Below, one piece after another: positions 10,911 to 22,593 of a DNA stretch of 64,000 nucleotides (position 1 is its first letter; each line of letters begins with the position of its first letter). Below the pieces are notes generated by a model. The model made no database searches. It was not told the origin of the DNA and was given only the letters and a program-made list of their open reading frames with translations. The stretch spans positions 1,805,501-1,869,500 of the forward strand of contig OZ022498.1 of NCBI GenBank assembly GCA_963989385.1. The letters are read 5' to 3'. This DNA comes from Ctena decussata (lineage: Eukaryota; Mollusca; Bivalvia; Lucinida; Lucinidae). Position numbers and translations under genes: made by a program.

Positions 10911-11045
10911 AAATAAATTTCTTTTTTCCGATGTTCATGGAAGTATGAACACAATGGGTCATGTGCAAAGTAAGTGACACTCGAAGGGCGTCCACGTTAA
11001 CTTCGTGTTCATACTTCCATGAACTTCGGAAAAATGAAATTTGTC
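10911..11045. repeat. Hairpin between the inverted arrays
   Basis: AATTTC, then TTTCCGATGTTCATGGAAGT and ATGAACAC, are matched at 11015-11045 by GTGTTCATACTTCCATGAAC, TTCGGAAAAATG and AAATT. Arms are about 35 bp with a loop of about 65 bp. Confidence 0.75.
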
Positions 11046-11099
11046 TCTTATAAATACATTTTAACTTTGATGTTATTATGAGCATCATTTTCGTTTTTT

Positions 11100-11955
11100 A
11101 AGAGCAACATTGGTAAAATATACGACGAAAAGCTGTCACTAACCAACATGTAAGCCGATTACGTTAAACAGCCGCCTCCATGACATCAACTGTCAATTGA
11201 GTCGATTGCTTACATGTGACGCTGCATACCAACGACGTCGCGTGACCGACTGTTGTTTATGCAAGTATGAACTGTTTCTCCGAAATAGGTTCATCTAAGG
11301 AAAATCAAAGGGAATGTCATTATTTAAGTATGACAGTATCTTGGACAAGTTCATGTTTCAGCATTGTAGGTCTAAAGTCAATTTCAAAGTTGCATTTATG
11401 GCTTATTTTCGGTGCGAGGGAATTGTATAGCTTGCGAGGCCTTGTTTTCCGCTGAATTATTGCTCTCGGTTAACGTCAGAAACTTGTGTATGCCCAATAC
11501 TATATGATTAAATGCATGGAACTTTGTCCATTTCTATCAAAATTAACACATGCGCATGCATCAATATAAATAAATAAGTTAGGGAAAGACTAATGCAGCT
11601 TTCTTTTGGTTTCAGTTTTGACAGAGTTATGGCACATGTTTGATGCAACTCTGCATTTTTGCTGCCCTTCTCAATGAAGGTCAACTCTACAAGGAAAGAA
11701 TTTGCGCCTCTGAGAGCAAATTCTTTCCTTTCAGAGTAGACCCTATTTAAGAAAGGCTTCTCTATCTAGGGAAGCAAAGAGAAAGTCACAAAAGTTGTTC
11801 TCCTTTGTAGAAATGGCATAAGGAGGCAATTTTTTTCATATTAGAGTGATATCCCTTGAATGTGTATGCGTTCCACTATCTCAAAACTAGATAATCACCA
11901 AAGTTTATGAATGTCCCCGCCATATGCCTCACCGGATGAGTAATGTGTTAAGACA
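11100..11955. other. Spacer between inverted arrays, mostly unassigned
   Basis: Contains one partial satellite monomer in the left-arm orientation (11325-11395: TATGACAGTATCTTGGACAA). It also has a copy of the AGGAAAGAATTTGC / GCAAATTCTTTCCTTTCAGA inverted-repeat family at about 11640-11770. No coding signal was seen. Confidence 0.5.
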
Positions 11956-11959
11956 TATT

Positions 11960-12990
11960 TGTGAACATTTGTGTGAAGTTATATCAAAATCAGTCCATAA
12001 ATAAAAGCGCTAGAGAAATGACAAGGTTTTCTCTAAAAATAGCATCTTTGATCTTGACCTTGCCTCTAAAATGCTGGATCGCAAATTTGCCCAAGTATTG
12101 TCAATGTAAACATTTGTGTTGTGTTATATCAAAATCTATCAATAAATAAAGGTGCCATAGGAATGACAAAGTTGTTTTCTAAAAATACAGCAACTGTGGC
12201 CTTGACCTTGCATCTACGACAATGAAATGCAAACTTGTCAAAGATAGTATCATACTTAACATTTGTGTGAAGTCATATTAAAATCAGTTCACAAATAAAG
12301 GCGCTAGAACCATGATAAAGTTTTACCTAAAATTGAATCTGTGATCTTGACCTTAGACCTACAAAGCTGAAACGCAGACATGTCCCAGATAACGTCATGC
12401 TTAATATTTGTATGAAGTTCCATCAAAATCGGTCCATGAAAAGGCGCTGTAGGGACAAAGTATTTTCTAAAAATCTGACCTGACCCCAAATTTCTGGATT
12501 GCAAATTTGTCCAAGAATTCATTTTTTTTTTTTTTATCTATTTATTTATTTTTTTGTGACAACTTTTGCGCCACACCAGAAACCTGTCATCATGGTCATG
12601 ATTGACCGAGACAGTAAAGATAGAAAGAAAGAAAAGAAAGAAAGAAAGATATTGTCACACTAAACATTTGGGTGAAATTATACTAAAAGCTGTCAATAAA
12701 TAAACGGGTTAGAGCGATGACAATTTTTTTCCTAAAAATAGCAACTGTGACCTTGACATAGGACCTACAGTGCTGAAGCACAAACTTGTCCAAGGTATTA
12801 TTATATTTAACATTTGAGTGAAGTTTTAGCATAATCGATCCTTAAATAAAAACGCTAGAGCGATGACAAAGATTTTCTAAAAGTAGCAACTGTGACCTTG
12901 ACTTTCAACTTACCAGCCCGAAACACAAGTTAATTCAAAGTATTGTCATACCCAATAAAACTGTGATGTTATATCAAAATCGGTTAACGA
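11960..12990 (-). repeat. Satellite-like array, right arm (inverted)
   Basis: About six units of the same monomer as 10060-10905 in reverse complement: TTTGTGTGAAGTTATATCAA, AATCAGTCCATAAATAAA, GCGCTAGAG.AATGACAA, TGATCTTGACCTTG. At 12520-12655 the array is broken by a T-run, a CATGGTCATG palindrome and a GAAA microsatellite. Confidence 0.75.
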
Positions 12991-13246
12991 ATGAGGACGC
13001 TAGAGGGATGGCAAATGGTGAGCTTGTTTAAGGCACAGAAATATGGTCAACATACGTATATCATTTAAGGGGACAAAATCATGCAATGCTGACCTGAATC
13101 AAATTTCCGTTTCCTTTATGCAAATGTTCATTGAATGTCTGAACTGTGTAGCAAGTTTCAAATCCCTGCATCAAATACTGTAGGAGAATTGGTGGAGACA
13201 CTAAAAACACCCGTACCCAGACCTAATACTTTTTTGAAGCAAACAT

Positions 13247-13300
13247 GTTATGCCCCCCTCCCCCCCCCCCCCCCCCCACACACACACACGCGAAGTGGGG
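13247..13300. repeat. Poly-C and CA microsatellite
   Basis: A C run of about 20 bases is directly followed by (CA)n. It is a slippage-prone tract and apparent protein there is not believed. Confidence 0.9.
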
Positions 13301-13920
13301 AGGGTCATAGTTTTACGCTTGTCTGTAAGTACGTCTGTACCTTCGTCACACTTTGTAGTACTATTCTTATCCAGCTAATTACATGTACTGCAGAATTTGG
13401 TCCCTTAAGAAATAAACATTTTTTTACCATATTTCAATAATTTAATAGGTATACGATCACGGCGGTAGTACCAAACTGTCCGGCTTCTTGTGCTTTCGAC
13501 CGAGTCAGCCAATTACCATACATGCAAAGGTGGCTGTCGACCGAGACAATCGACAGCAGTATCTCGGTCGACAGCCATTAACAATAGTACAATTTACCGT
13601 AATTGGTAAAACTTACGATCGTATTCTCGGTCGAAAGCCACTTTGTATAGTACAGACTCGGTCGAAAGCACAGGTAGCCAAATAAGTATTACCCCCCTGC
13701 CGATACGTATATCAAAATGGCACATTTGAGCTGAACATTCAACTCAATCGTAGCTGGGATGGGCCACGTATACAGCATGACATCACATATTACATTAATG
13801 TAATACTTTTCACTAAGTTTTACTACGTTTGTTGCCTTTTGGGCGACGTTTTTAAACGTAAAAAAACCCTTGCCATTAATACGTGACAATGAGGCTGGGG
13901 CTTAAGCGGTTTTAAACCCG

Positions 13921-14145
13921 GGGCCGTATTCATAAAGCCACTTAAGTCGTTGCTATGCGGTTACTAAGGCTAAATATCTTTAAAGGAGATCCCCTACAAC
14001 TATGAAATTTGGTCTGGAGGAACAGTCTTTGTAAGACTGTTCCTCCAGAGCAAATTGCATAGTTGTAGGGAATTTACTTCAAAGAAATTTAGCCTTAGCA
14101 ACAGCATAGCAACCACTTATTAAGTCGTTTTATTAATACGGCCCC
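13921..14145. mobile_element. Fold-back palindrome, family B, copy 1
   Basis: Starts GGGCCGTATTCATAAAGCCA and ends with the near complement AATACGGCCC. The centre is GGAGGAACAGTCTTTGTAAG facing ACTGTTCCTCC. The whole 225 bp folds on itself almost end to end. The second copy is at 40537-40757. Confidence 0.9.
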
Positions 14146-14149
14146 CGGA

Positions 14150-15127
14150 TAATATGCAGTAAATGGTTGTTAAATATGTTATTACATGTAGTTAAACGTA
14201 TTCGAAAGTTACTTTTCCTCGATTTTCTTTAATAGACGTGGCGGTACTTATTTCTGGCCTCACCTTTCTAAACAAGTATAATGCGGTAATGATTTTCTGC
14301 TCACCTGCGTAGAACAAAGCTCATCTTTACAAACGGCAAGCACGAATTGATCGGGAATCGCACAACAATTTGTTTTTTGTTTTCTTCTTGTTTTTTCAAC
14401 CCAGCATTCATACATCGTCTAAACAACGTTGTGACGACGAGGATGCAACGTTATGATGTCGAAACAACCTTGTATAGCTGTCAATAAAGCGTCATAATGT
14501 TGAATCGACGTTCTTTCGACGTTGTTCCGACGAAGTATGCCTATATGAAATCGTCTTATCATTTATGATGACCGCTTATGTTTACTGGGCATTTTTTAAT
14601 CTCACAATATCATAATAACTCACCCGCATGCAACTTTACCGATTTTTCGTGTGGACTGTTCGGTTTAGACATTGAATGGCAAGCGTCTAACAGCTGCCCC
14701 GAATCTTACAAAGGTAACTTAGTAAAACGTAAATATGTACAAAACGGTGCAAAATGTTGGCCAAACGTAGGATGGGGAACGTTGTAAAACCCAGCCCTCA
14801 AAACGTAACTGTGAGATTTGGGCTCAATGCAGTTTTCTTCGGCCGTCTTGTACGGTGAGCTCGGTATAAACGTCCCACCAACATATAGGTCATATGGAGA
14901 CGGGGAAAAGAGATGACTGATGTATCCAAACGTTTTGGTGAAAATTGTATGCCTGTTACCAGTACTGTTAGAATTTTTTTAGATGTTGCTTATCAAACAG
15001 TAGACTCCAGATGATAGCCATCAAAGTTTTGTTTGCGACATCATCACGCAAGTTTACTACATTGGTGCAAAAAGCTTGCCGTTTTATCCATAGAATCAAA
15101 CATTTGTTTGTTGTAATAATAATGACT
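14150..15127. other. Unassigned stretch
   Basis: No gene seen. 14400-14530 is rich in AACGTT/GACGTT motifs and may be a decayed relative of palindrome family C. An open frame at 14578-14787 (+) has several cysteines but no recognisable domain. Confidence 0.4.
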
Positions 15128-15363
15128 GAGCCGCGACACGACAAAACCAACAATGTGGTTGTGCGCCCAGCGCAGACTCAGATCAGCCTGGGCATACGCC
15201 CAGTCTGATCAGAGTCTTCGCTGTTCGCATAGAGGTAGCTTAGACCCATAACTACCCTTTAAGCGCTTAACGAAGAGTCTGATCAAACTGGGCGGATGTC
15301 CAAGCTGATCTGAGTCTGCGCATGGCGCACAACCACATTGTTGGGTTTGTCGCGTCGCGGATC
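15128..15363. mobile_element. Fold-back MITE, family A, copy 3
   Basis: Full-length hairpin GAGCCGCGACACGACAAAAC to GTCGCGGATC. It lies only about 160 bp from copy 4. Confidence 0.9.
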
Positions 15364-15524
15364 AATTATGTCTTTCATATTGGCAATGATTCTCTTTGCA
15401 GCGCTCTTGCTTTTGATGTGTTCTTTATTAACTGATTTGCCCTATCTTTGCCCAGAACTGTCTGGTTCAAATAGTGCAGGATACACGACTGGTTATCTGG
15501 AAATTCCATTTCCAACTACAAATT

Positions 15525-15760
15525 GAGCCGCGACACGAGAAAACCAACAAAAAGGTTGTGCGCCCAGCGCAGACCAAGATCAGCCCGGGCATCCGCCCAG
15601 TCAGATCAGACTCTTTGCTTAGCGCTTAAATGATAGCTAAGGGTCTAAGCTACCTCCATGCGAACAGCGAAGACTCTGATCAGACTGGGCGGATGACCAG
15701 GCTGATCTGAGTCTGCGCTGGGCGCACAACCACATTGTTGGTTTTGACGTGTCGCGGCTC
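15525..15760. mobile_element. Fold-back MITE, family A, copy 4
   Basis: Full-length, well-preserved hairpin from GAGCCGCGACACGAGAAAAC to GTGTCGCGGCTC. It is flanked by AATT on both sides. That is palindromic, so it could be a target duplication or a continuation of the arms. Confidence 0.92.
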
Positions 15761-16450
15761 AATTATAAGAAACAAACTTGGAAATGGTCTATACAAGCTA
15801 TGAGCTTTCGACCAAATCCTTTTCATGAAAATTGTACTTTGAATGTTCTATACATGTATGTAGATAATTGAATAAAATATTGTTTAAACCAAATGTTTGA
15901 TGCCGGGCAAACAACCACTTTGTCGGCTCAAATTAAAAACTATGGTCTGATACCGATAAAAAATGAAAACGTTATAACTATTTTGTTCGGAAATGGACTA
16001 ATTTTTCAGGTTTCAGGCCTGATAATGCAGAGTATGCTAAATTGGACATAATGTTTTGAACCATAACAAAACCAAAGGTAGACTTTTGTCAGACGAAGAT
16101 GTTAGATGTTTTCTTTTAATTCATTTTTTTCCTTGTCCCTCTCTGATACTTTTGTACCTGACTCAACATCTTGTCCGAGCCAGGAGTATATTTTAGAGAG
16201 AAGAAAAATTTGTAAAATATGAATATAGGGTTAAGAGAATATTAACATCTTCGACTGAAATCAGTCTAAATCAAAGAGCAAGTGTTGGAATTCCGTAAAA
16301 ATGGTTTAATCAAACACCCCTTGGCCCAGTAATTTATCACTGGCCGTCCCAAGATGTTACTTCTGTTATGGTTCCTCACTGTTACGTGTTCTTTTTGTTC
16401 ATATTAAAACATTCGTTCGCCTATCATGTGTAACAATTTGTTAGTTAAGA

Positions 16451-16669
16451 TAGGGGAGAGTCGGGTAACTTCGGACAGGCGGGTAAATTGGGACATACCA
16501 TTGCAAACAGTGAAAATCCAGATGAGACGGCTCATAATGAGCCGTCTCATCAGGATTTTCACTGTTTGGCCAGTTATTGTTTTGTTTTAGTTCCAGACAA
16601 CTGACATATAAAGGAAAAATGTCACTGTCCGAATTTACCCGCTGTCCGAAGTTACCCGACTCTCCCCTA
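16451..16669. mobile_element. TA-flanked inverted-repeat element with GGGGAGAGTCGGG ends
   Basis: Left end TAGGGGAGAGTCGGGTAACT and right end AGTTACCCGACTCTCCCCTA are perfect inverted repeats. They extend imperfectly through GCGGGTAAATT.GGACA. Nested inside is a perfect hairpin AACAGTGAAAATCC...GGATTTTCACTGTT. A TA target duplication is compatible with a Tc1/mariner-type or other TA-inserting element; no transposase is present. Confidence 0.85.
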
Positions 16670-17760
16670 GCTAAATGATCACTCTGGGAAAGAGCTGATC
16701 ATTCGAGTTACCGAGCCCACCTTTTGTGAATTGTTATCAAATTATGTATACACTTCTTCCCTTTATTTTTTTTTTTTTTTTTGTTTTGAAGGAAGAATAT
16801 TGAATCTGTTTGAATCTGTTTGTAGCAGAAAAGAAACAACTAGAAAACACGATCAACATTTCTGTAGCACTGAATATTGGCTGTCTGTAATAAAGGATCA
16901 CCAAGCTCAGGGTAGCTCTATGAAAAGGAAAATGTGCCATACTCCGAATACAGCTACTTTTCAGCACGACAGCTCTAATCGTACGAATAAAGATTCTGTG
17001 TAGCTCTATTGTAGGCTTCTCCAGGTTTCTCAACACGTTTTGGCTGTCGAGTCCTCATCCTTGCTTCATCACAGTCTTTTCTTGATTTTAATTGTTGCCC
17101 GTGATGACTCTCTGATGAGTTATGGGACCTCCATACGAACCGAACTACTAACTAATCGTGTGCACCGCGGCGGAGGGTTAGGGTGAAGGTTTGGGCCCAG
17201 TAAAACCGGTTTAAACCCCCCAGTAGTTATAACTGACGGTCCCAAGGCGGTACTTTCGTTGCGGTTGCATTTGTTTTATGTTCGGTGCTGTTTGGTTTAT
17301 GTGTTATCATTTTAACCCTTCCGAGATAAAAATCGAAAATAGGTAAAAATAGTTGTTAAATGTTTTTCGTATAATTTGCTTAGTCTATTGTAACCCTACT
17401 GTTGGTCAAAATTATTTAGTTTGGTAAAGATAGCTGAGTTTCCACCTATTTGGGAAAGAGCTGCTGACTCGGCTTACGTTTGTTGGGATGTCTTTGTCAA
17501 TCTTTCCCTTTGATGTTGGGGATAGGGTTTGGGATCTGATTCAGTCAGTTCCTGAAGTGTAGTTACTTTTTAAATTCGTCCGACTATTGCTAACGGAGAA
17601 GGTAGCCCTATTCGGTACAACAACTCACGCTGTCATCATAATATATAATGTCTCTTCCTCATTTGCCCGTTGGTACTAAAACTGGAGTGTATCTTTGTAT
17701 TTACGTTGAGAGCTTTTGTTGTTATAAATAAAAAAAAACATTCATTTGCCAAGCGAGCTG
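16670..17760. other. Unassigned stretch
   Basis: No convincing coding region. A T-run at 16767-16782 is the only simple repeat noted. Open frames here are short and of low complexity. Confidence 0.4.
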
Positions 17761-17764
17761 GGCG

Positions 17765-17985
17765 TAACTTTCAGTGCCGGGGCGTCCTGCTAATTTGGAT
17801 AAAAATAACGCAAGGGCCAACTGTCGTTGGAGTAGGTGCAGGTGGGGGTTGTTCGGATATTTTTCTCTCGCCAATTGTAGATCTCTCATTCCTTTGTCTC
17901 TCTTGAAGATGGTGCGATACAGACTGATATACTGTCTCAAAAAGCCGTTAAACCCATAAAACCAACCAACCGACCAACCAATCTA
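17765..17985 (+). mobile_element. SINE-like element D with CCAA tail, copy 1
   Basis: Contains CAGTGCCGGGGCGTCCTGCT, AGGGCCAACTGTCG, GTAGGTGCAGGTGGGGGTTG, GACTGATATACTGTCTCAAA, GCCGTTAAACCCA, and then an (AACC)n tail. Three further copies lie in the opposite orientation at 31409, 32494 and 39983. A fixed 3' tetranucleotide tail argues for retroposition. Confidence 0.75.
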
Positions 17986-17989
17986 AGAT

Positions 17990-18448
17990 GCCATCTGTAC
18001 ACTAAATTAAACCGCGACTGAGTATTATCGTGGAAGGCGCATTATACGCCTTTCGTGTGTAAGAGTGGACATTTGTGGCTTTCAGTTGCCCCTTTTCTGT
18101 TCTCATAGAAAGTTCCTAGCATGTAAATGCTAATTTCATCTCTTCTCATTCCATTTCCCAATGGATGGTTTGTGGTAGGAGTCTGCCCAGTCTGCATTTT
18201 ATTTCGTTATGTTTTAAATGAAAATAGATAAAAATAGATGTTGCCGCTGTTTTCAATTAGAGTAGCTGAATGACAGACTTTTAAAGAAAGAGATATTCAT
18301 TCGGATTATCATTCGGTTTACCTTGCGTGTCTTTCAAGAACTTTTGTCAATTTGTGCAAGTGCGTCTTTCAAGTATTGGTTTGAGGAAGGGAAATGGAAT
18401 TTAACTGTATGAATACCTGATCGTTGCCTATCTTTTTATTTCACATAT
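17990..18448. other. Unassigned stretch
   Basis: Nothing recognisable beyond AT-rich unique-looking sequence. Confidence 0.4.
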
Positions 18449-18677
18449 GAGCCTCGACACGAGGAAACCAACAATGTGTTTGTGCGAACAGTGCAGACTC
18501 AGATCAGCCTTGGCAGCCGCCCAGACTGATCAGAGGCTTTGCTGTGCTCTTAAAGGGTAGCTAAGGCACTACGCTAGCTCCATGCGGCCAGCGAAGACTC
18601 TGATCAGACTGGGCGGATGCCCAGACTGATCTGAGTCTGCGCTGGGTGCACAACCACTTTGTATGTTTTCTCGGCTC
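18449..18677. mobile_element. Fold-back MITE, family A, copy 5
   Basis: From GAGCCTCGACACGAGGAAAC to TCTCGGCTC, with flanks ATAT on both sides. Arms are more diverged than in copies 3, 4 and 9. Confidence 0.88.
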
Positions 18678-18679
18678 AT

Positions 18680-19600
18680 ATATACTGAAAGGATTTAAAA
18701 ACTTCCACTTTTTATTTCTGGCTGCTGATCTGTTCACTCATGACAGTGTTGAATATTTAACGACAAAATGCTTGAAACTTACCAAATTTAAAGATTACGC
18801 AGTTTATTTGTATCATATACTTAAATGACGTCAGTAAAAGAGCGTTACGTCACTGAAATGCATAAGGCGATGCCGGCGTTATCTTATGCAACACTTTTTC
18901 GACCATTTCTTACTGTCTTATTATTGTGACGTCATCCACGTTGATTTGCAAGTGTCATTTCGGATGATGCTGTTGCGCAAAGCCTATTACGGAGACGGCG
19001 TCGACGTTAGTTAACGTCATTACCTCTGGTTTCTAATCTCGGTTAGGTGCTCTTCTGACGGTCTTTTGAGCTTCCTTTAAACCGTGCACGTCGTCTGAGA
19101 TTTTAAATTGCCGTTATTAACACATAAAATTGTCACGCGACGTCACTTTTTGAAATTTCAGAATTTATCTAGCCCAAAACTCTGCGGCTGTTTGCGATAT
19201 TTACGCGCTGTAGGCTAAATAAAGCCAAATACCGAACTCAGGCTTTTAAAATTCAACTTGATATTGTAAGAGAAATGTTTTATCAGAAAACTGTGTACTT
19301 GAAGCTATTCATCCGTATGTAAACGGTACTAAGAACACGAGGAGCACGTGCTTTTTCCTGGCCGATTCGGTTAAATGATTTCAGATTCGGTATATTGATA
19401 TAATCAGGTATAAAAAGAATATATATGTTGCAAAATTTTGGTGGACGTAGCTGCATTCATTTTTGAGATATTCAAAATTAATGGGTGGAAGTTTTTAAAT
19501 CCTTTCAGTATACATTGATGTATTTTTTTGTCGAATTCTCACAACTTTGTTCCAAAAAGGCTCAACAGAACGAATCCGTAAGATAAACCGCCTGGCACCG
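18680..19600. other. Unassigned stretch
   Basis: No gene or clear element seen. GACGTCA-like motifs are frequent at 18825-19020. A short GTCCGTCCGTCC tract at 19599-19618 resembles the microsatellite found at the ends of tandem-core elements. Confidence 0.35.
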
Positions 19601-19607
19601 TGTCTGT

Positions 19608-19781
19608 CCGTCCGTCCATCCTCTCCAATTCGAAGAGAATTTCAAAAATGTATTTGGCTGATGTGTTTGCTTTCTGATTTCCAGTCATAATGACTTGGAC
19701 GTATCTAGTAAAGCGGTCAGAAATTACATGCATAATTTCGTATCCCCCTGCTGGCGTTTGAAAGATAGAAAGTCGATGCAA
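19608..19781 (-). pseudogene. Gypsy-type retrotransposon integrase fragment
   Basis: Minus-strand frame beginning MHRLSIFQTPAGGYEIMHVI and continuing DRFTRYVQVIMTGNQKA. This matches the well-known integrase-core motif region of Ty3/Gypsy elements (D-x-LS, then GGYE-x-hhVhxDxFTRYxxA, then NQTAxTxA). The first catalytic Asp region is altered (MHRLS for the usual MDxLS). Only the first part of the core remains before it runs into a GTCC microsatellite. Confidence 0.65.
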
Positions 19782-19869
19782 ATGAGTTACATCGGAGAAA
19801 ATGATGTTATTGCGACCAGATCTGAGTTTTTTTTATATATATATCTGGGCAGTCTTCTTCTGATAGATG

Positions 19870-20225
19870 TAACTCAGTGCTGTACTCTCCCTGACTTACT
19901 GCTTGATATGGGACAAAAAAGAAATTACCACCAGACAGAACAACACGCTGCTTCTTTAAGGTATACAGAAAATTAAGCTTTAATACAGCTACATACACCA
20001 ACACCTCCAAGTTTGTAAATCAGCCCTTTGTGCCAGGCCTTGCCAAATGCCTTTATGACGTCACAAAAATGGCACGGACTTCTTTTCCATCCTCTGACGC
20101 TTTACCCACAGTATTATGAAGGTCTGTAAGGTAATGAGAACATTGTCCCCCAGAACAAAGCCAGACTTAAGAGCTGACACAAACTTGTTGTTTAGTTTTC
20201 TTAAGTTTCTGTTAAAAACATTTTA
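19870..20225 (-). pseudogene. LINE reverse transcriptase fragment (RT centre)
   Basis: Minus-strand pieces in shifted frames. ALKSGFVLGDNV, then a decayed GK.SEDGKEVRAIF block and HKGLIYKLGGVGV, match the palm region around the first catalytic Asp of Jockey/CR1-like RTs (SGF.pGDS...DVSKAFDkVWH.gLl.KL). It continues as LKKQRVVLSGG at 19930-19970. Frameshifts and a stop replace the catalytic-Asp block, so it is dead. It directly precedes the Gypsy fragment, making a graveyard of two unrelated retroelements. Confidence 0.65.
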
Positions 20226-20502
20226 GTTTGTAATGTGATTAAAAAGTTGGCGCAGCATGGCAAACACTGTTTGCCAAAGGATTTGAAAAGCATTGCTAAG
20301 ACCGTGTACAGAGTACATAGAAAAATGCATCCTGCGCTCCCCGAGAACAAAGAAGGGATCAAGCATTCACTTGAAGACAAGGAAAAACGAGCAGCTTCTA
20401 CATTTCAATGATCCTGAGCAAGGGCTGATCCTTTTTACTGCCTTCATAAATTTAGAATATTTTAGTTTATGCAGTGTGAAAGAATTATCTTTTAAGAATT
20501 GA

Positions 20503-20720
20503 AATTTGATTTTTCAGCGTTCATCGTGTGATGAAGCCAGGGGGCGGAGCTAAAATTCCATGAAGCTCGAAGCGCTTCTTGTAGAATTTAAGCGACGACC
20601 ACTGGCTGTGATGAAGCCAGTAGGCGGAGCTAAAATTCCATGAAGCGCGAAGCGCTTCTTGTAGAATTTTTGCGATGACCACTGGCTTCTTCACACGATG
20701 AACGCTGAAAAATCAATTTT
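20503..20720. mobile_element. Inverted-repeat element with internal 80-bp duplication
   Basis: Outer arms are ATTTGATTTTTCAGCGTTCA with TCGTGTGATGAAG, and their complement CTTCTTCACACGATGAACGC with TGAAAAATCAA. The interior is an 80-bp unit (GTGATGAAGCCAG...CCACTGGCT) present twice in tandem, from 20528 and from 20608. Each unit contains a small GAAGCGCTTC palindrome. Confidence 0.85.
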
Positions 20721-20729
20721 TTTATTCTT

Positions 20730-21290
20730 ATATTTACACTTTATATTTAGACCCTTCCTGCGCAGTTTTCGTGGTAATTTAATGTAGAATATAAAAAATT
20801 TGCGTCGAAGAAAAGACAGAAATGACGTATTCGATCATTACGTTAAACAACCGTCGCCAAAACATGGCGTCAAACGAACGTTACGTGGACCAATCAAGAC
20901 GTTTGTTTACCTTAGACGTCGCTTGACGACAACGTCACGTGATCAACTTCGTTCAGCGGTGTATGAAGCCAGTTGATCTATACGGTTTACCTATTGGGAG
21001 TCAGTGGGGAGTGAAAATATCATAATTTGACGTCGCTGTTATTCAGTGGAAAACGCCGTGACATAAAATACTTAATCATGTGACGTCGCATCTGAGTGTG
21101 TAATAAAGCCATGCATTAAAAACGATAATCCACTAGTGGATTAAATATGCAAATTACGTCGTAACGTTATACGTTGACGTCCATTAAAACGTCGCGTTTT
21201 CTAATGGCGAACTCGTGACGTTTTAGTGTAAATTTTGCTAATAAAATGTGATTTTAGTGTCATATGATAAATAAAATCTTGCATTCGTGC
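20730..21290. other. Unassigned stretch rich in ACGTCA motifs
   Basis: AACGT/GACGTC-containing words recur (20840-20945, 20980-21060, 21150-21215). No coding region. It may be a decayed DNA element related to the inverted repeat just upstream. Confidence 0.35.
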
Positions 21291-21295
21291 TTCTG

Positions 21296-21398
21296 TATTA
21301 TTGAATTTATTAAACTCGTTGAGGAAAACCGATAAGATGCTCGGCAAAGCCTCGCATCTTATCTTTTTCCCCAACTCGTTTAATAAATTCAATAATTC
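21296..21398. repeat. Long near-perfect palindrome
   Basis: Arms ATTATTGAATTTATTAAACT... and its complement TTTAATAAATTCAATAAT enclose ATAAGATGCTCGG-CAAAG-CCTCGCATCTTAT. The full structure folds into a single hairpin. Similar loop designs (GCTCGnnnnCGAGC-like, GC-rich turn in AT-rich arms) are at 24991, 28428 and 39162. Confidence 0.85.
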
Positions 21399-21535
21399 AT
21401 GAGCACTCATGTAAGATCCTCTATATACTATTCATGGATTCAATAATGGAAATTATGTTCCACTGGTCTGAGAAATCGGAAAATGTGTACAGAACCTGAC
21501 TGTCGATGATTATCTTGTTGTGTGAAGCAAAGAAG

Positions 21536-21590
21536 TGTGTGTGTGTGCGTGTGTGTGCGTGCGTGCGTGTGTGCGCGCGCGTGTGTGTTT
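21536..21590. repeat. GT/GC microsatellite
   Basis: (GT)n interrupted by GC dinucleotides. The overlapping Thr/His-Arg open frames on the other strand are artefacts of this tract. Confidence 0.95.
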
Positions 21591-21599
21591 TCTCGAAAT

Positions 21600-22485
21600 A
21601 AGTCAACACAACAAGTGAAGGCACTAGAAAGATAATTATGGCTTTTGAACAATCCAAATATTACCATTGTCGAAAGTTGGTTTTCCTTAACATGAAGTCG
21701 GCACGTCACAAAGATATTGTTTCAACATTATGTGCACATAACTATTAATTATTTTCACTTTAAACGGCGTCTTAATATTTCATAAGCAGAAAGTGATTAA
21801 CACGGTTTTTACCTAAGCAATAATACGCAAATTCATACTTCTTTGAGAGTGCAGCTTGCAAATGTACTGCTGGTCCGGGATGAAATTCTTTAAAATACAG
21901 ATGCACTTAAACAATGACAAATCTCTTTTGCAGTCGGGATATAAGGACAGTGTTTATTAACGAAGATAACTGACTAATAATTAAACCAGAGACACCGATT
22001 AAAGACAGCTGGTTGCAAAGTAGAGTGCATAGTTGGAAAAATCCCAGTGTATACTATTGCATTAGTCCATCACGTGGCTGGTAATTGCACTATATATAGG
22101 AAACTGATAACCCGGTTAAACAGCTGATTTTAATAGTAAAAGTGGGCTGTATAGTAACGGAGATAACATAACAAGGTAGGAATAATACTATTACATAATA
22201 CTTTGCAAAAAAATGTTTAATAGCCCTATTTTTTCAATTTTTGCGATTTAAAGTTAACATGCTTAGTAAAATCACTTAACACAATAGCCTAGTCCTTCAG
22301 CTGAATGTGCAACAGTGTAGAGCAAGATTAGATAGTGCCTTCTAATCGGGGAGCGGAATAACTTTATTCATAATTTAAACAAAAGGTAAATTATCCACGT
22401 TTAAATTAAGTTTGAAGTGCCCATTTAACATGCATATTCAGAGGACGGTGGTATGCTGGGTTGGATGTCACCTTCTACAGAGTTC
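21600..22485. other. Unassigned stretch
   Basis: No gene or element recognised. Confidence 0.35.
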
Positions 22486-22593
22486 ACAGCAGGCACACAA
22501 GGTTTAATCACTATTGATTCAACCTTGATTCGACGTCAGGACGTTGACTCAATGTTGATTCAATATTAATTCAACCTAATGTGCCCAGTGGGA
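22486..22593. mobile_element. Palindromic element family C, copy 1
   Basis: From CAGCAGGCACACAAGG to GTGCCCAGTGGGA. The interior has repeated TTGATTCAAC-type words around GACGTCAGGACGTTGA. An extra stretch of AACGTTGACTCAA / CAGTCAACGTTGAC at 22863-22905 suggests a second, truncated relative nearby. Confidence 0.8.

Noticed and set aside
14578..14787. Cys-containing frame faintly like the start of a MAM domain
   Set aside because: Only a few residues fit, spacing is wrong after the first Cys pair, and the end runs into an AACGTT-rich repeat.
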